Positions 40,101-48,182 of a DNA stretch of 64,000 bases are shown here, one piece after another. Source of the DNA: Chondrus crispus (Eukaryota > Rhodophyta > Florideophyceae > Gigartinales > Gigartinaceae). The DNA is taken from NCBI RefSeq assembly GCF_000350225.1, contig NW_005179326.1, positions 343,957 to 407,956 of the forward strand, read 5' to 3'. A program made the position numbers and the translations under genes. Below the pieces are notes generated by a model. The model made no database searches. It saw nothing but the letters and a program-made list of their open reading frames with translations, and was not told the origin of the DNA. Each line of letters opens with the position of its first letter. The stretch's first letter is position 1.

Positions 40101-40367
40101 GCCAATGACGGTTCGTTGGGCACCAGTATCGAGACATGCGCCATCCCATTTCGGCTTGTGATTGGGCGTGTTGGCATGTGGAAGACTACGCCTTCCATTG
40201 GTGTGGAATACAGTATGGATCTCTTTGTGTTTCCTCCGATATATATGGAGTCGTGTTCTGCGAGCTCGATTAGATCGGCGGGTGATTTTGAACTTACACT
40301 GCTTTTTACTGCAGACAGTCGCAAAGAAAATGTGTTTACTTTGCGGGTGTTGACTGCTGTTACTCAA
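37167..40367 (-). CDS. pol: Copia pol polyprotein
   Basis: About 1,066 codons without interruption. Aspartic protease active site CLDTGAQRT (Asp80); GAG-pre-integrase zinc finger with H...GFSH and CDTCQR (~210-256); integrase acids in LSIDLMFLDG, RVDQGSAF and GIGERLHG (Asp281, Asp342, Glu378); reverse transcriptase with FSTDVTQAYLQ and the catalytic YVDD (760-763); RNase H starting at VYSDASYG (Asp905). All catalytic residues are present. There is no ATG at the frame start: pol lies in the -1 frame relative to gag and overlaps its last codons at a run of five T (40366-40370), so expression by -1 frameshifting is likely. Probably still competent apart from the break in gag. Confidence 0.93.
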   Translation of the reverse strand: MSNSSQHPQSKHIFFATVCSKKQCKFKITRRSNRARRTRLHIYRRKHKEIHTVFHTNGRRSLPHANTPNHKPKWDGACLDTGAQRTVIGLAQAKAYCRFTGTKFKPKPSPIHFRFGNDIQSSLGTMNISIPIADRYLIRENVDIVKANVPFLIGIDLLDKYHMFIDSVKNVLRSPKLGLDVPLQRKLGHIYLEWNQSFKTHFTKAELIKLHRGFSHPTSEKLMNLLRLARPFEADEATKQFLESLQAACDTCQRLGPTPVRFMVSLPNEQELKLGDELSIDLMFLDGKAVLHVIDTATRFSSAIFLDAHGATYGQSVEGIWLAFVEAWCTMYTGLPNRLRVDQGSAFTSDRWRKITSQSGIQLRISGVKAHSSLGIGERLHGPLRRIYRKVRADFPDASPIILLKIAVKAMNDTIGENGLVPSLLVFGIVPRFPIISAEIPSQRERMQMLSTAQMEMNAIIAERRVLAALNRNIPPASDRVYNLGDEILVFSEQEKQWIGPFLVCNVHGRMITVQNSEGTYRQTFNAYQIKPYYASPESILHQQTAPFRSGKASYPPNNVLLTEVIHPNDPRAQQFDNAKREEIEGLIERGTWKVVLRDEVPENANILNGRFVLAIKDSGTNKEVWKARYVVQGHKDKMKRSFVHDTSTARQFSVKLLVGLAALFDFRLFSTDVTQAYLQSTEELSRDVYVKPSSEFDLDSNQLLKLLKPLYGLADSGDYWGRTLKHHLEKELGMKASVTDAAFFFKRIREKLTGLCATYVDDCLQAGTEEFCQQAKCVERKFKCRPRDYDKVQFAGIKIESTPNGFQVHQKHYISKIKNISKEASFKDFRSLRAQLSWATQSRPDITCSIAQAAQVTEEIFNSDPTKYCKGLNSVVKHLLASTDQVLKFPKLDHKSLRLQVYSDASYGNNLDGSSQLGYIIFLANANDNCQPLFWSSHKSKRVSRSVLGSETMAFADAFDMAFAMKNDLHTMTSLDIPIVMLTDSLSLFDVITKAKITSERRLMIDVKVVKDAYQRHELHAIGFIRSEHNPADSLTKVKKSDILIEMIQRSILTHPIEQWINRNS

Positions 40368-41934
40368 AAATCCATTGGATCCAGATTATCTACAGTATCC
40401 CACAGTACTTCTTCTTCTTTCAGTGGCGTGTGTACGACTTGATGATGTGTCACAGCCTGATCTGCGACATCGTCATCATCGCTGAAGGTGAAATCATTGA
40501 GAATCACTTCACCGGGGTCATGTTGTGGTTCGTCTGCGAAAGCTGCGAAATCGATCTCATTCGTACCTAGGGCATGTTCGGCTTGCTCACATAGCTCGTA
40601 GAGGATGCGTTTCGCTGGTCTGGTCTGTAACATGTGGCTGACATTCTTCCTGAGAGCTAAGGGCTTGGGACAGTCCCGAATGAGATGAAATTCACTTCCA
40701 CAGTTGTGGCAAGCGCGAATGGTTCCGAATCGATCTGCACTATTCATGGTTTGGTGGTGACTCGCATGTCGGGGAGGATAAGGCGTCATGGGATTGGAAG
40801 AAGCAGGTCGGGGAGGATAAGGCGTCCTGGGATTGGAAGAAGCAGATCCTGGACGGCGGGGGATGCCATACGTGTTCTGACGCTGAAAATGAATGCCAGG
40901 GATTACAGGCATTGGTTGGTTACGGTGTACGTCATTGTGATCACGATGGCGCCCTTCTTTCTGCTTCTGTTCTTGTAACCAAGCGGCATCAAGGGCAGTA
41001 TAGAGCTGTTGGAACGTCCAAGGAGGTATGGCAGCCAAACTTTGAGTCAGCACGCTCTTGGCCCATTCGACTCCAATTACGGCGTCGTGCAAATACTCAG
41101 TTTTGTCTTGCTCCGATTGGTGCGTTGGAGGGCCTTGTGGAGTATACTTTGTGATTGTTTCACGAAGTTCTTCCAATGCTTCTGAGACAGGGACTCGTTT
41201 TGTCTCCATAATTCGCGAAAGTCGGAGGTTTTGGAGGAGTTTGCGAACCCTATTCTGTCGCGTAAGACTATTAAACTCGGCAACCATGAGTGAAGCGGCT
41301 GCGTTAAATTCTTGCGCGTTGCGGATAACGTGGGAGCGGTAGAATCGCTTAGCTTCTCCATCAAAGACGTTGTGAAAGAATCGAAGCATTTGCTCATCAC
41401 TGAGGTGAAAATCCTCAGCACAATCACGGTAGTTGCTGATTGCATCCTGAACATCCTCCCCAATTTTCCCGGTGTATCGGTCGTCCTTCTTGAACGGGAC
41501 GATATGTTGTGCGCAATCTTGGAGTTGGGCGGGTCGTGGGACTGAGGGAAAGATTGCTGGCTTCCATGTGTAGAGCCAATGGAGGAGCTGGTGAGACTTT
41601 GGTTGGCAAGCATACGGTCTGCATTGTCCACATAGATCATGTTAACTAGACCGTGAGAAATGCGGTTAGTGGAGGGGTGCGCGGTGTACGACAATCCCTT
41701 AACCACTAGGTAGTCTCGAATAAGGCGATATAGAACAGTAGGGCCTCGTAACATCTCCCTTGAGTATAGAACTTCAGGGGGAAGATCTGCACGGAGGTTA
41801 CTAACACAAACATCTGGGTCAGGTTGGGGGTCCGCCATAACATGGAGAGCGATCGTAGCCTTGACATCGCATTGGATCATGGATCGGGGGTCATAGCTTG
41901 ACAAAGCATCTCGGATTCCATTTAGAGTAGCCAT
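40364..41934 (-). CDS. gag: Copia gag, with internal frameshift
   Basis: Starts at ATG 41934 (MATLNGIRDAL). The first frame runs to about 41540. A second frame then carries the capsid-like GEDVQDAISNYRDCAEDFHL segment, a basic/Pro-rich region with two PRTPYPPRPASSNP-type repeats, and one zinc knuckle CHNCGSEFHLIRDC (CX2CX4HX4C), ending in an acidic tail. The two frames overlap, and the gag homology shifts between them near 41500-41560, so one indel has probably broken this copy. The gag stop overlaps pol, which continues in the -1 frame. Confidence 0.8.
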
Positions 41935-42083
41935 ATTAAAAATTATTGCAAAATTATAATTAAAATGGTTCCGGGCTAAACGCGAATGTTAACCTCGAAA
42001 AATGTTTCTGTAGTAGCGTGCCGAGTGTACTACGTGTAAACGTGTGGTGTTTTGTACCCGTAGTAGTACGCCGGACTGTCTGA

Positions 42084-42205
42084 CAAGTGTCCCTTTTTAG
42101 TTGGATTTGTAGTGCCAAGTGTCCGTTTACAGTTGGTTTTGTAGGGCCAAGTGTCTGTTCACGGTTGGTCTTGTGGGGACAAGTGTCCGTTTACAGTGGT
42201 GCCAA
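42084..42205. repeat. 32-bp tandem repeat in the retrotransposon leader
   Basis: CAAGTGTC-landmarks at 42084, 42116, 42148 and 42180 are exactly 32 bp apart; the unit reads CAAGTGTCCGTTTACAGTTGG followed by TTTTGTAG. It separates the zinc-finger ORF from gag. Confidence 0.85.
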
Positions 42206-42220
42206 GTAAAAGGTTAAACT

Positions 42221-42925
42221 TTAATTCGAGCGGCGCGTGCGGCGTACTTTTCTAATAGCACGGTGGTGTATCGTCCCACTGTAGTGCTGCTCCGCGTCGT
42301 GCCCGTTTCCGAAACGACGGTCACACACGTGGCACGTCAGGCGGGCAGTGGGATACGCAGCAGCTGCTACTGAGCGACGATGGCCGATACCTGCCTCGTG
42401 CGCACGACGTTGTCTATAGCTAGGGAACGTGCGCGCACAGGGGTGGCAGGGGTACACGCGTGGGCGGCGAGGGGGCGGATTCGCTCGTCGATGCTCGCGT
42501 TGTGTCGAAACGCGAAATATATGTAGTGCGCGACCTTCGTCGAGGTCGGACGAAGGCGCAGCGGGGGTCGAAGATTCTTCTTCAGAGGCCTCGATGGCCT
42601 CTATGTCGACCAACGGCGGCGCCGAAAACAGCGTAGAATCGGAAATACAGTCCGTGCGCGCGACGGGAGATACGGGCGGAGTAGTGTCGTAGCGCGGGGG
42701 AGTACGTGAGGAGTACAGGACGGGCGGCGTCTCGGCGAAGGAGGACAGGCGACCACGGGGCGGCGAGCTTGACGGACGGACACGGGGCGGCGAACCTGAG
42801 TGCGTAGACTCAGTAGCCCGATACGGCGGCGGAGATACGGCGGCGGAAATGCGGGCTTTGGCGGCGGCGATGCGGCGTTCCCGAATTACGTCGGGGTGGT
42901 TGCTAGGCCGTTTTACGCGTGCCAT
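42221..42925 (-). CDS. C2H2 zinc-finger protein inside the retrotransposon
   Basis: 234 residues from ATG, located between the 5' LTR and gag in the sense orientation. The N-terminal 150 residues are Ser/Pro/Arg-rich and disordered, with an acidic EASEEES patch. Two C2H2 fingers follow, both with CX2CX12HX5H spacing: Cys160/163-His176/182 and Cys198/201-His214/220. A basic tail (KVRRTRRSN) ends the protein. It is much more GC-rich than gag or pol, suggesting recent acquisition. Nucleic-acid binding is likely; whether it serves the element (for example targeting or regulation) is unknown. Confidence 0.8.
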   Translation of the reverse strand: MARVKRPSNHPDVIRERRIAAAKARISAAVSPPPYRATESTHSGSPPRVRPSSSPPRGRLSSFAETPPVLYSSRTPPRYDTTPPVSPVARTDCISDSTLFSAPPLVDIEAIEASEEESSTPAAPSSDLDEGRALHIFRVSTQREHRRANPPPRRPRVYPCHPCARTFPSYRQRRAHEAGIGHRRSVAAAAYPTARLTCHVCDRRFGNGHDAEQHYSGTIHHRAIRKVRRTRRSN

Positions 42926-43197
42926 AAACTACTGCACTATTGTGCCAGGCGTACGGTAGAGTTTACAGTACGCCCAAATGTATAACCTCTATTGCCAAAC
43001 TATACAGTAGTAATGACAATAAAAGTTAGGGACAAAGTGGTTTTCTCAAAAATTTCTTGATTTCCAATTCGGCGAAGTAGATAAGGCGGCCTTGTTAACG
43101 ATGCGCAAAGAGCTTGAATCGGCGGTATAATAAGGCAGGTCTTATCAGCGGAGCGGGGCAGGACCAAATGGGGGCGGTGGTCCCTTAAACTTATAAG

Positions 43198-43650
43198 TGT
43201 CGGGAGACCGACCGAAAAGGGGGCGGTCCAGAGGGGATTTTAGTAAAGGGTAAAAGGGTGGTAAATAGGGTTACGTTAAAGGGAGGGGGAAGAGCAGCAG
43301 GGTATTGCCTCGGAACCGCTACAGTTGGTGAGCACGGTCAGGGGACGGGGTTGTCGGGTTGATGGTTCAGGTGATCGAATATGCTGAGGTCGAAGACGAG
43401 TAGCGTCTTCGACCTGGCTTTATAGTCCTATTGACTCTACAACAAAAGTAGGCGCACTACCATAAAAGGGAGGTTGCGCCACCCACGAAATATGTCTGAA
43501 CGGTTACACCCTAAAACATGTAGAATTGTAGGTGGCACGTCCTTAAGGGACTCTATAATTGATAGCTAAATGTAGCCTACATAATCCCTGAATTGATATT
43601 GATAACATAGAAGTGTGATATCTACTGTAGTCTATTCAATAAGTCTAACA
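43198..43650 (-). repeat. 5' LTR
   Basis: 453 bp, nearly identical to the copy at 36680-37132, with the same 12-bp hairpin (43387-43415). Acts as promoter-bearing LTR for the minus-strand element; no TATA box was singled out. Confidence 0.95.
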
Positions 43651-43736
43651 GTTTTGGCCATCAAAATGCTATGATTGTGATCGTACTGGACTACAGTAGT
43701 GGGTTTTCGGGCTCTCATTTATCATACATCACATTA

Positions 43737-45322
43737 CAGAGGGGGTCTCTTAATTAGTGCACTTTTAGTTAGTGCATATTGGACTTTAATGCACCCTCTG
43801 ATAGCTTGGCACGACTTTGTACAGGTGTACACGTATGTTCACGGGAGCACAATGGTCGTCCCCGTCCGTAGAGAGCGGGTTCCATTCTTTTACAGATACC
43901 AGCAACCTTATGCATCTTCGAACAACTAATCACACAATGAGCACAACTGAACCAGCATCTAAGACGTCAAGAACCCGCCTTACCCTTTCGCAAAAAGAGG
44001 AGGTGCTGCGGCGACTTTCACAGGGTGCTCGGCACGTCGAATTGCAGCGTGATTTGAACTGCTCTCCAAGAGCGATATGCAATATCATGGCTCAAAAGAA
44101 ACACATCAAACGTTGAACCGTGTCTATTATGAACACACGAAGCGTCAGCGACGGCAGACGCTGGTAACGGAACATTTCGTCGCCCCGTAAACTACTTTTT
44201 GGGTCAAAGTGCAGATTTGGGGGCGCCACCCCGCCAAAGTGAAATCTACGTGGGGCGATTTCAATGTGGTGGGGGGTTTCATAGGGCGACACTACTAGAA
44301 AGTGCTCTGATAGTAAGTTGATTTTGGTCCATGGTGTCCTCTGCACGGGGTGACAATGTCCGTTTTCTAGGATGACAGAAAAACGATCGTAAAGTCACTT
44401 CCGACAAACTCATATTCGGGGATGTCACCCCATAAAACCGTATACCATCCTGGGCATATCGGCAAAGACCTAAATGTTAGAAAATTCGCCCTAGAAACGC
44501 ATGATTGTTTTAATGTCACCCCTATAAAAGCACGACATCGCACAGTTTCGCTCTGGATAAGGCGCTCTCAAAACTGAAACAATATAGTGTGACTATAGAG
44601 GCCGCCCAGTTCCCACCACAGTGGTAGATGGTGCCGCGCGGTCACGCGGCGTACGCTCCGCCTTCTCACAAAATAATTCTGAACCCGCCATTTTTCGGCG
44701 TCTACGTTGCCCAGCTCCGCCCCACACATCTCGCCGCAATGCCCTCACCCGCCTTCTTCATTGCTTTGCTCTGCACCCTGCTTCTGGCATCGTTCAGAGC
44801 AAGGTGATCAAGGCAGGCACATGGGATTACATATTATTACTGATTGTGCACTGAGACAGCTTTATACGGATGAAAACACTAGGTAAACATGCTTCAGTGG
44901 TATGAAAAATACTGTATGTAATTGTATGTAGATAGAGTGGGTAGAAGTTTCCAGTGTTCCACATATTAAGTCACCCTATATTTCCAACTGAAATCAAATC
45001 ACTCTCAGAAAACGATCCAATGTCGCCCTACAGACACAGATAAAGATCGGCATGTTTCAACATGTCGTTTTCTTAGGGCGACGTCCCTCGGAATTGGATG
45101 AATGAGGAATGTCACCCTTCAATGCCACCTCCATTGGGGTAGTCGCCCCCATAAATCCCCAGGGCTAGAACTTCACCTCCCCAGGGGCATCAAAAGCCGC
45201 ACCTGTCACCCCAAGATTCACAAATGGCCCCTACTTTTTAGCGAGCCCCTTAGATAAAGCACATTGAAGATAGTGCACAAAGAATGCGCATGGCACGGGG
45301 GTGCACTAATTGAGGGGGCCTG
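43737..45322 (+). mobile_element. pogo/Tigger-like DNA transposon relic
   Basis: Begins CAGAGGGGGTC with TA immediately before it and ends GAGGGGGCCTG with TA immediately after, the terminal CAG and TA duplication of the Tc1/mariner-pogo group. Inverted similarity continues inward (AATTAGTGCAC on both sides). It contains the N-terminal DNA-binding domain of a transposase but no recognisable DDE catalytic domain; the rest is littered with GTCACCCC/GGGCGAC motifs. Non-autonomous or decayed. Confidence 0.75.
43937..44116 (+). pseudogene. CENP-B/Tigger-type HTH fragment
   Basis: Fifty-nine codons from ATG, then a stop. RLTLSQKEEVLRRLSQGA and the ELQRDLNCSPRAICNIMAQ helix pair match the N-terminal helix-turn-helix of CENP-B/pogo transposases. 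The rest of the transposase is missing, so it is a truncated relic. Confidence 0.65.
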
Positions 45323-46200
45323 TAATGTTAACGGTGGGAAGCGTAATGATATGGTTATTATCACTAGAGGGGCTCAACCCGCCCATGTTCTGATGCGTAA
45401 AGGAATCTGCTAATGTTAAAACGTTAGCAACAACGTGTGATTCTGTTCCAAGAAAAGGATTACTTATTTTTCCGTTACCGTAGTCAAAGTTACTGTACAA
45501 GCACGCGACTCACAATAGCAAACAGCCAGATGGAGATCGTTTTCTTTCGGGAGATCGACCGAAAGGGGCGGTCCGGAGGGGATTTTGGTGAAGGGTAAAA
45601 GGGTGGTAAATAGGGTTACCTATGACTAGTACTTCCGTCAGTTCCGGGATTCCAGTACGTTTTGGGCATGTGTCAGTGCAGGTACGTAATGAAAAAATAC
45701 GGTTGGTACGCGCTGCATTCAACGAATATCCGTTTTTGGTACTGACTACGGAGCATGCCCCAAAACGTATCGGAACGGCCGGTTTTACCCCCTCGCAATT
45801 TCCGTTGGAACGATATGTTTTGGGCCGATTTACACGGCGGCACCCCTATACGCGTTGGATTTGCGACATTGCTGTGGGCAATTTCTGACCAAAAGTTTGC
45901 CGACGGCAGCGCGCAGCCAATAATTTGTCAGTGCGCAAAATTTAATTTTTTCCATGTCCCATTAGAGGCGCATGAGCAGTATTTTTTAACTTCAATTTTA
46001 TTACGTACCTGTAACGGAGCATGTACAATACGTCACAGGCCTCGTACGTATGGGAATCGCTGGTGTATATACTACATCCAAGTTTAAAGCAAGCAAATGA
46101 ATACGGCGTGCATGATCGTGGGACATCTGCGCTCTAGCTATTTTTAGGCCTAGGGTGAATATGACACGAAAACCGAATGCCAACCAATTTCCGGAGAGGT
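45323..46200. other. Fragments: partial LTR and unknown small ORF
   Basis: At 45547-45619 a diverged 73-bp copy of the first part of the copia LTR (TCGGGAGATCGACCGAAAGG) ends abruptly. An 88-codon ORF from ATG 45622 (to 45888) has no recognisable domain. Nothing else supported. Confidence 0.5.
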
Positions 46201-46209
46201 GTTTTAGAC

Positions 46210-47031
46210 CCATGCCCGAACGGTTTCGAGGGTGCTGTATCAGTACGTTTTGGAAGGGTGCTGCACAGGTACGTTTTCGACGTGTGCTGTACAGGTACGT
46301 TTTCGAGGGATGCTGTACGGGTACGTTTTCGAGAGGTGCTGAACAAGTACGTTTTCGAGGGGTGCTGTACCGGTACGTTTTCGAGAGGTGCTGCACAGGT
46401 ACGTTGTCGAGGGGTGCTGTACAGGTACGTTTAGGAGAGGTGCTGTACCGGTACGTTTTCCAGGTGTACTGTGCAGGTACGTTTTGCAGAAGTGCCTGCG
46501 CTCCCGCTACGTTTTCGAGGGGTGCTGCACAGGTACGTTTTCGAGGAGTGCTGCACAGATACGTTTTCGAGGGGTGCTGTGCCGGTACGTTTTCGGGAGG
46601 TGCTGCACGGGTACGTTGTCGAGGTGTACTGTACAGGTACGTTTTGGAGAGGTGCCTCCCCTCCCGCTACGTTTTCGAGGGTTGCTGCACAGGTACGTTT
46701 TCGAGGGGTGCTGTACCGGTACGTTTTCAAGGGGTGCTGCACAGGTACGTTTTCGAGGGGTGCTGTGCCGGTACGTTTTCGAGAGGTGCTGCACGCGTAC
46801 GTTTTCGAGGGGTGCTGTACAGGTACGTTTAGGAGAGGTGCTGTACCGGTACGTTTTCGAGGTGTACTGTACAGGTACGTTTTGGAGAGGTGCCTCCCCT
46901 CCCGCTACGTTTTCGAGGGGTGCTGCACAGGTACGTTTTCGAGGGGTGCTGTATCGGTACGTTTTGGAGAGGTGCTGTACAGGTACGTTTTCGAGAGGTG
47001 CTGTACCGGTACGTTTTCGAGGGGTGCCGCA
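46210..47031. repeat. 26-bp minisatellite, about 30 copies
   Basis: GTACGTTTTCGAGGGGTGCT-type units recur exactly every 26 bp (for example 46745, 46771, 46797, 46823). Variants with CTCCCCTCCCGCTACG recur at wider spacing. Units are contiguous with no unique spacers, so this is not a CRISPR array. The apparent long proteins read in all six frames are artefacts of a stop-free unit. Remnant units continue at 47738-47815 beyond the inserted LTR. Confidence 0.92.
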
Positions 47032-47732
47032 TGTAGCATAAACACCCCCAGCGATAGGGGTGTATGCACAGTTGGACCGAGACCCCGTCCGATCGGGAAG
47101 ACGGGGGTGAAGCAGGACACCAGCTAACGGCACCGGGCAGCGGGCCCGGGTAGCGTGGTAGAGCGGGAACGGGGAGGACGCCGGTACGCGAGAGCGGTTC
47201 GACGCCTTGACGCCCCGGCGCGGTACTGGGTAACGATCCAGTACGGACGGGTGGAGGCGGAGCCGGCTCGTGGGCGTACTGCGCGCGTCCTCAACCCGCG
47301 CTCGGTGCCGCTCTAAGGCAGTTAGCGAGCGCTACCTTAGAATAAGCGAGAAGTCGGACCTTGACGGTCGGTGGGTGATAAGTCCGTGCTTGTCCCCCTC
47401 CGCCGCCGTCGGTCCGCTCCATATTTAATATACAAAACAATCTATCATAACACTACAGTACCGAGGTACTGTAGTGGGCTACTGTAGTGCAGGTCGGCCT
47501 GCACTGTAATACTGTCAGCTATGTCGAGGCTGACAGTACACGTATTACCCGTGGTGCGTGCGCGCTTCGTTCGCGCGTGGTACACGTGTGCACGTGTATG
47601 CGCGTGTCCGTTGTCCCCGTGGTGTACACGTGGACACGCGTGGTTGTACTGTAGAGCGTCGAGCTCTACAGTAGGGGGATCCTGTTGTTAATCCAATCTA
47701 ACTAAAAAGCCCCCAGGGGGGGTTATACTACA
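47032..47732. repeat. Solo LTR, 701 bp
   Basis: Begins TGTAGCATAA and ends TTATACTACA, flanked by the 5-bp duplication CCGCA (47027-47031 and 47733-47737). It interrupts the 26-bp minisatellite. It is homologous along its length to the LTR at 60159-60751: shared blocks include GGCGGAGCCGGCTCGTGGGCG, CGCGCGTCCTCAACCCGCG and the AAGTCCGTGCTTGTC box. It contains several perfect short hairpins (CTACAGTACC..GGTACTGTAG, CAGTGCAGGCC-type). No internal genes: the product of LTR-LTR recombination. Confidence 0.88.
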
Positions 47733-47815
47733 CCGCACAGGTCCGTTTTCGAGGATGCTGCACAGGTATGTTCTCGAGGCGTACCGTACGGGTACGTTTT
47801 CATGGGTGCTCTACT

Positions 47816-48182
47816 GGTAGAAGTGAAATGTAGGAGGAGTTAGTTGTCTGATGGAACGGTAGGATTTTGCGTACATGATTGATGGGATGATTTTCTTTCG
47901 TCATTTGCTTGCAGAGCAGAGATTGGTTCAAAATCTCATCACATAAGATAACGGTCATATCATGGGGATATTGCTCGCGCGACTATGCCTTTGGGCGAGA
48001 GTCGCAAGGTGTCAAGAACGATTGCAGTTCATAATTCGTAAATGGGATGCGAGAGGAGCTCTAGGATTTACAAAATGATAAGCCGTAGAGCCGGGAATTG
48101 AAAGACGCTATGTAGTTTGTGCAAGTATAAACGGAAAGGTTACAGTAAATTATCTAGCGATCATGACCCGGTGGTTACTGAA
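47816..48182. other. Intergenic, nothing recognised
   Basis: AT-rich sequence between the minisatellite remnant and the decayed RecQ gene; no ORF or repeat of note. Confidence 0.4.

Larger units (their letters stand above)
36680..43650 (-). mobile_element. Ty1/copia LTR retrotransposon, complete
   Basis: Two 453-bp LTRs starting TG and ending CA flank a 6.07-kb interior on the minus strand. Target duplications GTTTT lie at 36675-36679 and 43651-43655. Interior order in the sense direction: C2H2 zinc-finger ORF, 32-bp minisatellite, gag, pol (protease, integrase, reverse transcriptase, RNase H). Integrase before reverse transcriptase defines the Ty1/copia order. By eye the LTRs differ at two positions only (near 36990 and 37050), so insertion is recent. 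No canonical TGG-type primer binding site was recognised next to the 5' LTR. Confidence 0.95.

Noticed and set aside
43198..43650. Independent solo LTR
   Set aside because: It pairs with 36680-37132 by sequence, length and the GTTTT duplication, so it is the 5' LTR of the complete element.
46210..47031. CRISPR array
   Set aside because: Units are contiguous and lack unique spacers, there are no cas genes, and the DNA is eukaryotic.
46155..47133. Long open frames on both strands over the minisatellite
   Set aside because: A 26-bp unit without stops is open in every frame; the peptides merely repeat and have no domains.
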